Below are positions 7,923 to 16,172 of a DNA stretch of 64,000 nucleotides, in pieces. The notes beneath the pieces are model-generated. The model saw nothing but the letters and a program-made list of their open reading frames with translations. It was not told where the DNA came from and searched no databases. Both the position numbers and the translations under genes were made by a program. Origin of the DNA: Merdicola sp963557785. Its GTDB lineage: Bacteria > Bacillota > Clostridia > TANB77 > CAG-508. The stretch lies in contig CAUWBF010000001.1 of the NCBI GenBank assembly GCA_963557785.1, positions 1 through 64,000 on the forward strand, written 5' to 3'. Position 1 is the first letter of the stretch; every line of letters starts with the position of its first letter.

Positions 7923-9104
7923 ATGAAGAAAAAGTTAGTTGTGAGTTTAGTTCTAATCATAATACTATTGAATAGTTTTGTAACTAAAACTTTTGCTGAA
8001 GACTTAGGTGAATTATATACTAAGCAAAATGAGATACAAGAACAAAAGAATGAAGCAACAACAAAACTTGAAATGGTTCAAAGTGAATTATCACAAACAC
8101 TACAACAAGTGCAAGGACTAAGTGAAAATATAAATACTTATCAAAATCAAATTAATGAATTAGATAAAAGTATAATAGATTTACAAAGTTCTATAACAGA
8201 TATGGAAGAAAGACTAGAAAAAGCTCAACAAGAATATGATCTTAAAAAGAAAACAATGGATATTAGATTAGTAGCAATGTATGAATCAGGAGAAACAAAA
8301 TATTTAGATGTTTTATTAAATTCTAAAAGTTTGTCAGATTTATTATCAAATTACTATCTATTATCTGTATTAACTGATTATGATACTAATTTTTTAAGAG
8401 AAATTGATGAACAAAAAAAGAATATTATAAAAAACAAGGAAACTTTAGAAAACAACAAAAAAGAAATAACTTCTAAGAAAGAAGAAAAAGAAACTACGTC
8501 AATAATTCTTCAAAATACAATAACAATGAAAAATATTTATATGAGTCAACTTTCTGAAGAAGAAAAGCAAGTACAAGAAACGATAGATTTATACCAAGCT
8601 CAGTTAAATGAAATAGAGTCTGAAATTATGCAAATAACTTTAGCAAATTTAGGATCAGAGTATATAGGAGGAATAATGGCTTGGCCAGTTCCAGGATATA
8701 CAGTTATTACATCACAGTATGGAATGAGAACACATCCTATAACAGGTGTATATAAGCTTCATACAGGAGTTGATTTAAGAGCACCTATTGGAGCAAATTT
8801 TATTGCTGCTAATTCAGGGATAGTTGTTAAAGTAAGTGAAGACGGAGCATATGGTAAAATGGTTATGATAGATCATGGTGGAGGCGTATCCACACTATAT
8901 GCACACGGAAGTGAAATATTAGTACAGGTAGGTCAAACTGTGCATAAAGGAGATACTGTTTTGAAAGTTGGAAGTACAGGATATTCAACTGGAGCACATG
9001 CACATTTTGAAGTAAGAATAAATGGTTCACCAGTAAATCCAATTCCATATATAACAAATACAAATCCAGAAAATATAGAAAAAAATTCTACAGAAGAAAA
9101 TTAA
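7923..9104 (+). CDS. Secreted coiled-coil M23 peptidoglycan endopeptidase, probable FtsEX partner
   Basis: 393 residues. An N-terminal signal peptide (about 1-25, ending KTFAED) is followed by a long Gln/Glu/Lys-rich coiled coil (about 28-240) and a C-terminal M23 (LytM) domain. The zinc ligands and catalytic residues are visible as H280-T-G-V-D284 and H359-A-H361, so the domain looks catalytically competent, unlike degenerate EnvC. The gene begins 13 nt after ftsX. The architecture matches the EnvC/PcsB/CwlO class, in which the coiled coil contacts FtsX and restrains the hydrolase. Role inferred: septal or lateral wall cleavage under FtsEX control. Confidence 0.93.
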   Translation: MKKKLVVSLVLIIILLNSFVTKTFAEDLGELYTKQNEIQEQKNEATTKLEMVQSELSQTLQQVQGLSENINTYQNQINELDKSIIDLQSSITDMEERLEKAQQEYDLKKKTMDIRLVAMYESGETKYLDVLLNSKSLSDLLSNYYLLSVLTDYDTNFLREIDEQKKNIIKNKETLENNKKEITSKKEEKETTSIILQNTITMKNIYMSQLSEEEKQVQETIDLYQAQLNEIESEIMQITLANLGSEYIGGIMAWPVPGYTVITSQYGMRTHPITGVYKLHTGVDLRAPIGANFIAANSGIVVKVSEDGAYGKMVMIDHGGGVSTLYAHGSEILVQVGQTVHKGDTVLKVGSTGYSTGAHAHFEVRINGSPVNPIPYITNTNPENIEKNSTEEN

Positions 9105-9134
9105 TTTCCAATTTAACCCATTTTTAAAAATATA

Positions 9135-9163
9135 TTGAAATAAAAAAGGAAATATAGTATATT
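9135..9163 (+). promoter_or_regulatory. Promoter candidate of the second M23 gene
   Basis: TTGAAA (9135-9140), 17 bp, TATATT (9158-9163). This suggests the second hydrolase can be transcribed apart from ftsEX. Confidence 0.5.
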
Positions 9164-9183
9164 TTAGGGTAGTGAGGTATAAA

Positions 9184-10353
9184 ATGAAAACAAAAATATT
9201 ATTAATAAAAATAATATCAATGGCAATGATAATAATGCTAGTGTTATTTAATTATAATTTTTTTAGTATGGCAACATCAGAATCATCTTTAAAAAATCAA
9301 CAAAGTGTAATAGAAGATAAAATAGATGAACTAGAGGATGAAAAAAGTGAAATAACAGCTAGCAAAACTGAAGCATTAAAATCTATAAGCAGTTTAACAA
9401 CTAAAATAAATGAATATGAAAGTCAAATAGATAGTTTAAATACTAAAATAGATGAACTAAATAAATCTATAAATGAATCAGAAAAAAAGATTGAGGAAGC
9501 AACAAAAGAATATAATAGACAATCAGATTTATTAGATGCTAGATTGCTAACAATGTATCAAGCAGGTCAAACTTCTTATTTAGATGTTATATTATGTTCT
9601 AAAGATATATCTGAATTAATATCTAATTATCACTTAATATCAATATTAACAGAAAGCGATACATCTTTATTAGAAAAAATTCAAAAGCAAAAGACAGAAA
9701 TAGAGAATGCAAAAGCTGAATTAGAAGAAAGCAAAGCAAGTATTGAAAATGCAAAAACAGAAAAAGTAACTAAAAGTAATGAGCTTAAAAACTCTAAAGC
9801 AGAAAAATCAAATTTAGTAAACAAACTTTCAGAAGAAGAAAAATCTATACAAGAGCAATTAGACCAATTTGAAGAAGATAAAAAAGCGATTCAAAAGCAA
9901 TTAGAAGAATTATCTAGAAAATATACAAATGTTACAGAGCCAAGCGCATGTGGATACATATTTCCAGTAGCAGGACTTACAAGAGCAAATATAAGAGTGA
10001 AAACATATCCATCATACTCAGGACATACTGGAGTTGATGTAAATATAAATGTAGTAGGAAAAACAGTAGTTGCAGTAAAATCAGGAACAGTTGTAACATC
10101 AACAGCACTAAAAAATCCAAATGGTACATATAGAAGTTATGGAGAATATATAATTATAGATCATCATGATGGTACAATGACATTATATGCACATGGATTA
10201 GCAGGAAGTAGAAAGGTTTCTCCAGGACAAAAAGTTACACAAGGACAAGCTTTAATGACAGTTGGCTCTACAGGAAATTCAACTGGAACACACTTACACT
10301 TTGAAGTAAGAGTGGGAGGTAGACCGGTAAATCCATTCCCATATTTACCATAA
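9184..10353 (+). CDS. Second coiled-coil M23 peptidoglycan endopeptidase (paralogue)
   Basis: 389 residues with the same plan as its neighbour: a signal/anchor segment (about 5-30), a heptad-rich coiled coil (about 35-250) and an M23 domain with H281-T-G-V-D285 and H370-L-H372 at similar positions. The central blocks (LLDARLLTMYQAGQTSYLDVIL here, a closely matching block in the first copy) show the two arose by duplication. The coiled coil and the region before the M23 domain have diverged, including a SACGYIFPVAGL stretch. ATG 9184 is preferred, with GTGAGG 6-7 nt upstream. It has its own likely promoter and a strong terminator. Role inferred: a second FtsEX-linked or independently regulated wall hydrolase. 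Confidence 0.92.
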   Translation: MKTKILLIKIISMAMIIMLVLFNYNFFSMATSESSLKNQQSVIEDKIDELEDEKSEITASKTEALKSISSLTTKINEYESQIDSLNTKIDELNKSINESEKKIEEATKEYNRQSDLLDARLLTMYQAGQTSYLDVILCSKDISELISNYHLISILTESDTSLLEKIQKQKTEIENAKAELEESKASIENAKTEKVTKSNELKNSKAEKSNLVNKLSEEEKSIQEQLDQFEEDKKAIQKQLEELSRKYTNVTEPSACGYIFPVAGLTRANIRVKTYPSYSGHTGVDVNINVVGKTVVAVKSGTVVTSTALKNPNGTYRSYGEYIIIDHHDGTMTLYAHGLAGSRKVSPGQKVTQGQALMTVGSTGNSTGTHLHFEVRVGGRPVNPFPYLP

Positions 10354-10361
10354 TAGTAAAT

Positions 10362-10393
10362 AAAAAGAGAATATTTTAAAATATTCTCTTTTC
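10362..10393. terminator. Bidirectional terminator between M23 gene and sspH
   Basis: AAAAGAGAATATTTT (10363-10377) is perfectly complementary to AAAATATTCTCTTTT (10378-10392), with A/T tracts on both sides. It serves both convergent genes. Confidence 0.88.
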
Positions 10394-10576
10394 TTAGTTA
10401 TATAGATTTTTTTCATATAAATCTTCTATAAATACATCTTTTTCTTCAAAATTATCAATAAAACCTACCTTAGCAATATTATTATTAACTTCTTGAATCC
10501 ATACAGGTCGTTCATCATAAAAAACATCTATTTTTTCTCTATTATTTATCAGTTCGTGAACTCTATTTAAATTCAT
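10394..10576 (-). CDS. sspH: H-type small acid-soluble spore protein
   Basis: 60 residues matching the SASP-H family: it opens MNLNRVHELINNREKIDV, then has VFYDERPVWIQEV, the A-x-V block (IAKVGFI) and the acidic end FIEDLYEKN. SASP-H is a minor spore protein made in the forespore; its molecular role is not well defined. The ATG at 10576 is chosen because AGGAGG lies 8-9 nt upstream on the minus strand; a longer frame begins upstream of this RBS and is not used. A sigma-G-like promoter lies upstream. This is direct evidence for an endospore-forming host. Confidence 0.82.
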   Translation of the reverse strand: MNLNRVHELINNREKIDVFYDERPVWIQEVNNNIAKVGFIDNFEEKDVFIEDLYEKNLYN

Positions 10577-10609
10577 AACAAAACCTCCTAAAAAATAAAC
10601 TTGTACTAA

Positions 10610-10638
10610 TAATATATCCAATTATTAGAAAAATATAC
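10610..10638 (-). promoter_or_regulatory. Sigma-G-like promoter of sspH (tentative)
   Basis: On the minus strand GTATA (10638-10634), 17 bp, TATATTA (10616-10610). It matches the forespore consensus GHATR / CATWHTA at 5/5 and 6/7, with spacing one short of 18. No good sigma-A promoter is seen here. Confidence 0.4.
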
Positions 10639-10642
10639 CAAA

Positions 10643-10677
10643 AATTAAAGAGGTCTATTTCGAAAAATAGACCTCTT
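10643..10677 (-). terminator. Terminator of the 10697-10948 gene
   Basis: AAGAGGTCTATTT / AAATAGACCTCTT, a 13-bp stem (10648-10660, 10665-10677), followed on the minus strand by TTAATTTTT. Confidence 0.85.
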
Positions 10678-10696
10678 GCCTTGATGGAGTCTTAAA

Positions 10697-10948
10697 TTAA
10701 GAACAAGAACGTAAAATTAGATACGAGACGAACTGTGCTTCACGACAAGAATTGGAAATGGGTTTTCCAAACTCCTGAAGTACTTTTTCAATCTCCATAG
10801 TTTGTTTTTCATCAGGAATTTTTTCCCAAAATGAAAATAAAATATCAGCTGTACCATTACGGAAAAGTATTTCAGGCTGTAAATCTGTTATTTCAGCCAC
10901 ACGTGAGCGAATTAACCGTTCTGTCTCTAAATTACTAACGTTACTCAT
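10697..10948 (-). CDS. Small orphan protein, function unknown
   Basis: 83 residues, not recognised: no signal peptide or transmembrane helix, mixed charge, probably a small globular helical protein (ERLIRSRVAEITDLQP, then FSFWEKIPDEKQTMEIEKVL). The ATG at 10948 is supported by AGGAGG on the minus strand; an upstream in-frame ATG lacks an RBS. Codon choice (GGG, ACG, TCC, CGT) is less A+T-biased than in neighbouring genes. It has its own promoter and terminator, so it is a separate transcription unit, possibly acquired from a different background. Confidence 0.7.
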   Translation of the reverse strand: MSNVSNLETERLIRSRVAEITDLQPEILFRNGTADILFSFWEKIPDEKQTMEIEKVLQEFGKPISNSCREAQFVSYLILRSCS

Positions 10949-11020
10949 AAAGTATATCCTCCTATTTGTACTGCAGTTTAAATAAAACAAACTGCGATAT
11001 GAATTGTTGCATCTAATAAT

Positions 11021-11049
11021 ATTATAGCATACTTGACATAAAATAACAA
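11021..11049 (-). promoter_or_regulatory. Promoter of the 10697-10948 gene
   Basis: On the minus strand TTGTTA (11049-11044), 17 bp, TATAAT (11026-11021) with an extended TGC just before the -10. Confidence 0.65.
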
Positions 11050-11050
11050 A

Positions 11051-11085
11051 TTAAAAGAGTACTAAGCTTTTTGTGCTTAATACTC
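11051..11085 (-). terminator. Terminator of tRNA-Glu
   Basis: On the minus strand GAGTATTAAGC (11085-11075) pairs with GCTTAGTACTC (11067-11057) with one U-G pair, then TTTT. Confidence 0.75.
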
Positions 11086-11095
11086 GTAAAAGAAT

Positions 11096-11170
11096 TGGTG
11101 ACCCGTACGGGAATCGAACCCATGATTCAGCCTTGAGAGGGCTGCGTCTTAGCCGCTTGACCAACGGGCC
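11096..11170 (-). tRNA. tRNA-Glu (anticodon CUC)
   Basis: A full 75-nt cloverleaf on the minus strand, starting GGCCCGTTGGTCAAG and ending with an encoded CCA. The anticodon stem CAGCC/GGCTG encloses CTCTCAA (anticodon CTC) and the T arm contains GGTTCGATTCC. It reads GAG codons, which are rare in this A+T-rich genome. It stands alone, with a terminator just downstream. Confidence 0.93.
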
Positions 11171-11242
11171 AAATAATGTAATTAACATATATATTTATAA
11201 CATATTATGCCTATATAAGTCAATTAAAAAGTAAAAAATATA

Positions 11243-11270
11243 TTGACAAAACAAAATTTTGATATATAAT
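11243..11270 (+). promoter_or_regulatory. Promoter of tlyA-recN
   Basis: TTGACA (11243-11248), 16 bp, TATAAT (11265-11270), both perfect boxes, about 50 bp before the tlyA ATG. Confidence 0.8.
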
Positions 11271-11321
11271 AGTACCAAACAAAAATTTGCAAAATAATAA
11301 CTGAGAGGACATTATAAAACG

Positions 11322-12134
11322 ATGGAAAATAAAGAAAGATTAGATAGTTTTTTAGTAAAAAATAAATTATTTGCTAGTAGGCAAAAGGCAAAGTATGCTA
11401 TAGATAATGGAAATATATATGTTAATGGAATTCAAGAAAAAAAATCTAGTAAAACAGTTTCTAGTGAAGATAAAATAGAAGTTAAAGGAGAAACTTTACC
11501 ATTTGTAAGCAGAGGAGGACTAAAACTAGATAAAGCTATAAATAAATTTAATATTGCATTAGCAGATAAAGTTTGCATGGATATAGGAGCATCAACGGGT
11601 GGATTTACAGATTGTATGTTGCAAAATAAAGCTAAGAAAATTTATGCAGTTGATGTTGGAACAGATCAACTAGACGAAAAGTTAAAAAATAATGAAAAAA
11701 TAATTAATATGGAACAAACTAATATAAAAGATTTAAATTCAAACTGCATCGAACAAATCGATTTTATAGGAACAGATGTATCTTTTATATCTATAACACA
11801 TGTATTACCTAAAATATATGAGTTATTAAAAATAAAAGGAAAAGCAGTAATACTAATAAAACCCCAATTTGAAGCGGGACCCAAAAATATAAATAAAAAT
11901 GGAGTAGTAAAAGATATAAAAATACACAAAAAAATAATATTAAATATTATACTATTAGCTAATAAATTAGGATTTAATATATTAGATTTAGATTATTCAC
12001 CAATTAAAGGACCAGCAGGAAATATAGAATACTTATTATATATAGAAAAAAATGAAAATAATTTATTAGATACATATAGTATTAAAAATAAAATAGATTT
12101 TGTAACATCAGAAGCTTTTAAAAATTTGAAATAA
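11322..12134 (+). CDS. tlyA: TlyA-family rRNA 2'-O-methyltransferase
   Basis: 270 residues: an N-terminal S4 RNA-binding domain (about 4-65, with RLDSFLVKNKLFASRQKAK) and an FtsJ-type SAM-dependent methyltransferase fold (about 78-245), with the SAM-binding motif DIGASTGGFTDCML and the later ILIKPQFEAG motif. TlyA proteins methylate ribose 2'-OH in rRNA. The name hemolysin found in old annotations is historical. RBS GAGAGG lies upstream, and recN follows after 12 nt. The argR gene that often separates the two in Firmicutes is absent. Confidence 0.92.
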   Translation: MENKERLDSFLVKNKLFASRQKAKYAIDNGNIYVNGIQEKKSSKTVSSEDKIEVKGETLPFVSRGGLKLDKAINKFNIALADKVCMDIGASTGGFTDCMLQNKAKKIYAVDVGTDQLDEKLKNNEKIINMEQTNIKDLNSNCIEQIDFIGTDVSFISITHVLPKIYELLKIKGKAVILIKPQFEAGPKNINKNGVVKDIKIHKKIILNIILLANKLGFNILDLDYSPIKGPAGNIEYLLYIEKNENNLLDTYSIKNKIDFVTSEAFKNLK

Positions 12135-12146
12135 AGGAGATTTTTT

Positions 12147-13775
12147 ATGATAACAACCTTACATATAAAAAATATTGGTATAATAGACGACATTACAATA
12201 GATTTGAATGATGGTTTAAATATTTTAACAGGAGAAACAGGAGCAGGAAAAACATTAATAATTGATTCTTTATCAATTATTGCAGGTGGAAGATTCTCAA
12301 AAGAAATGATAAGAAAAGGACAAAATCATTCTTTTGTAGAAATAGGAATGTACTTACCAAATAATGAAATGGCTATAGATGGAAATGTTGTTGTATCAAG
12401 AGAAATATATGATAATGGTAGAAACTCATGTAAAATAAATGGAAGATTAGTTACAGTAGCAGAATTAAAAAATTATATGAATAACGTACTTAATATCCAC
12501 GGACAATTAGACAATCAAAATTTATTAAATAAAGATATGCATATAAAATATTTGGATAGTTTTGCAGGAGAAAAGCTACAACAATTAAAAATTAAATATA
12601 GGGAACTTTTTACAAAATATAACTTAATAAAAAATGAATTAAAAAACAATTATGGAGATGAAAAAGAAAAACAAAGAAAACTAGATTTATTGCAATATCA
12701 ATTTAATGAAATAGATGAAGCAAAATTAAAGCTTGGTGAAGATGAAGAACTAGAAGAACAAAGAAAGATAATAAATAATTCTGAAAAGTTATCTGAAAAT
12801 TTAACTGAAGCTGACTTGAAAATAGGAGAAGATGCTCTAGACTCTATATCTTCTGGTATAAAAAATTTAGAAAAGATAGAGAATATAAACGAAAAGTATG
12901 CGACCACTTTAAGTAACTTAAAAAGCTTGTATTATGACTTACAAGAAATATCTCGAGATATAAATTTATATAAAGACGATATACTATTTGACGAGGAAGA
13001 AAGAACACAAATAGAAGAAAGACTAGATTTAATATTTTCTCTTAAAAGAAAATATGGAAATACTATAGAAGAAATTTTAAGTTATAGAAATAACATAGAA
13101 GAAGAAATAAACAAAATTCAAAATATTGAAGAACATAATAATAAATTAAAAAATGAATTAAAATTAATAGAAGATTCAATGTTTGAATTATGTGATAAAA
13201 TGACTATAATTAGAAACAAATATGCAAAAGACTTATCTGAAAAAATAAATTTAGAGTTGGCAGATTTAGAAATGCCTAATGCAAAATTCTTTGTATCAGT
13301 ATTAAAAATTGAAAATAAAGAATTTAATAAAAATGGATTGGATAATATTGAATTTATGATATCTACCAATATAGGAGAAGATATGAAACCTCTAACAAAG
13401 ATTGCATCAGGAGGAGAAATGTCTAGAATAATGTTAGCTATAAAAACGGTATTATCGAATGTAGATTATGTATCAACTTTAGTATTTGATGAAATAGATA
13501 CAGGAATAAGTGGAAAAGCAGCAAAAGCAGTAGGAGAAAAATTGAAAAAAATATCTGACAGTCATCAAGTATTAGTAGTAACTCATCAAGCAAGTATTGC
13601 TGCAAAAGGAAAATATAATTACTATATATATAAAGAGTCAAATAATAATACAACCAATACAAAAGTAAAATTATTAAATGATGAAGAAGTTATAAAAGAA
13701 ATTGCTAGAATTTCTAGTGGAGATATTACAGAAATATCTTTAAAACATGCAATGGAATTAAGAAAAGCTATATAA
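12147..13775 (+). CDS. recN: DNA repair protein RecN
   Basis: A 542-residue SMC-like ATPase: N-terminal Walker A GETGAGKT (about 30-37), a central coiled coil (about 150-370), and a C-terminal head with the signature ASGGEMSRIMLA and Walker B VFDEIDTGISG, followed by LVVTHQASIAA. RecN acts early in double-strand break repair, gathering DNA ends. It lies 12 nt behind tlyA with AAAGGAGA as RBS, so the two form an operon. Length is close to the family's usual 550-560. Confidence 0.97.
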   Translation: MITTLHIKNIGIIDDITIDLNDGLNILTGETGAGKTLIIDSLSIIAGGRFSKEMIRKGQNHSFVEIGMYLPNNEMAIDGNVVVSREIYDNGRNSCKINGRLVTVAELKNYMNNVLNIHGQLDNQNLLNKDMHIKYLDSFAGEKLQQLKIKYRELFTKYNLIKNELKNNYGDEKEKQRKLDLLQYQFNEIDEAKLKLGEDEELEEQRKIINNSEKLSENLTEADLKIGEDALDSISSGIKNLEKIENINEKYATTLSNLKSLYYDLQEISRDINLYKDDILFDEEERTQIEERLDLIFSLKRKYGNTIEEILSYRNNIEEEINKIQNIEEHNNKLKNELKLIEDSMFELCDKMTIIRNKYAKDLSEKINLELADLEMPNAKFFVSVLKIENKEFNKNGLDNIEFMISTNIGEDMKPLTKIASGGEMSRIMLAIKTVLSNVDYVSTLVFDEIDTGISGKAAKAVGEKLKKISDSHQVLVVTHQASIAAKGKYNYYIYKESNNNTTNTKVKLLNDEEVIKEIARISSGDITEISLKHAMELRKAI

Positions 13776-13781
13776 TTATGG

Positions 13782-13810
13782 TTTACAATATTGAAAAACT
13801 GAGATATAAT
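13782..13810 (+). promoter_or_regulatory. Promoter of lysS
   Basis: TTTACA (13782-13787), 17 bp, TATAAT (13805-13810), about 30 bp before the start codon. Confidence 0.7.
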
Positions 13811-13841
13811 AGTAACATCAAAAAAGAAGGAGTCGAGTATT

Positions 13842-15341
13842 ATGCAAGAAAATAATAATGTAAACGAAGAAGAATTAGATATAAATCATTTAATGAAAAT
13901 AAGAAGAGAAAAATTAGAAGAATTACAATCACAAAATAAAGATCCATTTGAAATTACTAAATATGATAGAACTCAAACAGCAGGAGAAATAAAAAATAAT
14001 TATGAAAAATATGAACAAAAAGATGTATCTGTTGCAGGAAGAATAATAGCAAAGAGAATAATGGGTAAAGCATCATTCTGTACAATTCAAGATAGCGATG
14101 AAAAAATACAAAGCTATGTAAGTATAAATGATTTAGGAGAAGAAAGTTATAAAGCTTTTAAGACATTCGATATAGGAGATATTATTGGAATTAAAGGTTT
14201 TGTATTTAAGACTAGAACAGAGGAAATATCTGTACATGCAAAAGAAGTAACCTTGCTTTCAAAATCTTTAAGACCATTACCAGAAAAATTCCATGGATTA
14301 AAAGATGTAGATCTACGTTACAGACAAAGATATGTAGACTTAATAGTAAATCCTGAAGTTAAAAATACATTTGTTTTAAGAAGCAAAATAATCAAAGAAG
14401 TAAAAAAATATTTAGATAATAAAGGATATTTAGAAGTAGATACACCAATATTAAATACAATAGCAGGTGGAGCAGCAGCAAGACCATTTATTACACATCA
14501 TAATACATTAGATATAGATATGTACTTAAGAATAGCAAACGAATTATATCTTAAAAGATTAATCGTAGGCGGTTTTGATAAAGTATATGAAATGGGAAGA
14601 ATGTTTAGAAATGAAGGAATGGATATAAAACATAATCCTGAATTTACAAACATAGAATTATATTCAGCATATGAAGATTATAATGATATGATGGATATAA
14701 CAGAAGATTTATTCAGAACAGTTGCTACAAATGTATTAGGAAAAACAACTATTAATTATCAAGGAACTGAAATAGATTTAGGCTCAAAATGGAAAAGAAT
14801 TTCAATGATAGATTCAATAAAAGAAGTAACTGGAGTAGATTTTAATCAAATAGAAACAGATGAAGAGGCTATAAATATAGCAAAAGAAAAGAAAGTAGAA
14901 ATAGACGAATTAAAGAAGACTAGAGGAGATATTATAAATACTTTCTTTGAAGAATTTGTTGAAGAAACATTGATACAACCAACATTTATATATGACTATC
15001 CAGTAGAAGTATCACCACTTACAAAGAGAAAACCATCAGATAAAAGATTAACAGAAAGATTTGAAGTATTTATTGATGGTAGAGAATATGGAAATGCATA
15101 TTCTGAATTAAATGATCCAATAGATCAATATGAAAGATTTAAAAAGCAAATGGAAGCTAGAGAAGCTGGCGATGAAGAAGCTAATATGATGGATGATGAT
15201 TTCATAAATGCACTAGAATATGGAATGCCACCAACAGGAGGATTAGGAATTGGTATAGACAGAATGATAATGTTACTTACAGATTCTGCTTCAATAAGAG
15301 ATGTACTATTATTCCCAACTATGAAACCACTAAACCAATAA
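13842..15341 (+). CDS. lysS: Class II lysyl-tRNA synthetase
   Basis: 499 residues: an OB-fold anticodon-binding domain (about 60-165, KDVSVAGRIIAKRIMGKASF) and a class II catalytic core. Motif 1 lies around residues 180-210, motif 2 is MGRMFRNEGMDIKHNPEFT, and motif 3 is GGLGIGIDRMIML. The FELSSS-like end is present as LLFPTMKP. It charges tRNA-Lys. RBS AAGGAGT precedes the ATG, and it probably shares a transcript with the downstream M50 protease. Confidence 0.97.
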   Translation: MQENNNVNEEELDINHLMKIRREKLEELQSQNKDPFEITKYDRTQTAGEIKNNYEKYEQKDVSVAGRIIAKRIMGKASFCTIQDSDEKIQSYVSINDLGEESYKAFKTFDIGDIIGIKGFVFKTRTEEISVHAKEVTLLSKSLRPLPEKFHGLKDVDLRYRQRYVDLIVNPEVKNTFVLRSKIIKEVKKYLDNKGYLEVDTPILNTIAGGAAARPFITHHNTLDIDMYLRIANELYLKRLIVGGFDKVYEMGRMFRNEGMDIKHNPEFTNIELYSAYEDYNDMMDITEDLFRTVATNVLGKTTINYQGTEIDLGSKWKRISMIDSIKEVTGVDFNQIETDEEAINIAKEKKVEIDELKKTRGDIINTFFEEFVEETLIQPTFIYDYPVEVSPLTKRKPSDKRLTERFEVFIDGREYGNAYSELNDPIDQYERFKKQMEAREAGDEEANMMDDDFINALEYGMPPTGGLGIGIDRMIMLLTDSASIRDVLLFPTMKPLNQ

Positions 15342-15369
15342 GAAAAATTGCTAAAGAAAGGATAAAATT

Positions 15370-16101
15370 ATGTATATAGATAAAAGAATGATATATATAA
15401 TAATGGGGGTTTTATTATTAACAGGAGTATCTAGTATGATAAGAACAGGAGAAATTATTAGTTTATTACTAACATTACCTGGTCTATTAATAGCAATTAC
15501 ATTTCATGAATATGCACATGCTTTAGCTGCAGACAAACTTGGAGATAGTACACCAAGAAATCAGAATAGATTAAATTTAAATCCACTAAGTCATTTAGAC
15601 CCAGTAGGCTCAATACTATTACTATTTGCGGGATTTGGATGGGGAAAACCTGTTCAAATAAATCCTAGAAATTTTGACAAAAAAGTTTCTATGTCTGCAG
15701 GAGAAGCTATAGTATCAGCTGCTGGACCAATAATGAATATTGTATTAGCCATTATATTCACTATAATTTATGTTTTACTATATAAATTTGCATACATTTG
15801 GCTATTTACAACTACAGTAGGTTATATAGTGGGATTAATATTACAATTAACAGTGTATACAAATATAGGACTAGGAGTATTTAATTTATTACCATTTCCA
15901 CCATTAGATGGTTCTAAAATATTTATAAATTTTATGCCATATAAAGTTAAAAATTGGTTTATTGAAAAACAACAAATATTTTATATAATATTTTTAGTAA
16001 TTTGGCTTACAGGAATATCATCATATATAATTAGTCCTGTGATAAATACTATTTCAGATGGAATATTCTGGATAGTTTCAAAGATATTTAGTTTTATTTA
16101 A
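15370..16101 (+). CDS. M50-family (site-2-type) membrane metalloprotease
   Basis: 243 residues with about five transmembrane segments. The zinc motif H46-E47-Y-A-H50 lies in ITFHEYAHALAADKLGD, and the third-ligand region in PPLDGSKI (Asp180). No PDZ or CBS domain is present, so it belongs to the compact YwhC-like group rather than RseP/SpoIVFB. Function inferred: cleavage within or near the membrane; the substrate is unknown. The gene follows lysS by 28 nt with a moderate RBS (AAAGGAT). Confidence 0.88.
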   Translation: MYIDKRMIYIIMGVLLLTGVSSMIRTGEIISLLLTLPGLLIAITFHEYAHALAADKLGDSTPRNQNRLNLNPLSHLDPVGSILLLFAGFGWGKPVQINPRNFDKKVSMSAGEAIVSAAGPIMNIVLAIIFTIIYVLLYKFAYIWLFTTTVGYIVGLILQLTVYTNIGLGVFNLLPFPPLDGSKIFINFMPYKVKNWFIEKQQIFYIIFLVIWLTGISSYIISPVINTISDGIFWIVSKIFSFI

Positions 16102-16104
16102 AGT

Positions 16105-16146
16105 AATAGGGTAGGCTAAAAGTCTACTCTATTAATCTTAATAGAG
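16105..16146 (+). promoter_or_regulatory. Two mutually exclusive hairpins in the tsaD leader
   Basis: AATAGGGTAG (16105-16114) can pair with CTACTCTATT (16124-16133). Part of the same 3' arm, CTCTATT (16127-16133), can instead pair with AATAGAG (16140-16146), just before AAAGGAG. There is no T run, so this is not a standard terminator. Confidence 0.4.
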
Positions 16147-16172
16147 AAAGGAGCTATAGTAAACTTTTAGTT

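Noticed and set aside
11033..11038. Plus-strand TTGACA as promoter
   Set aside because: No -10 box lies at 15-19 bp; the minus-strand TTGTTA/TATAAT pair explains the region better.
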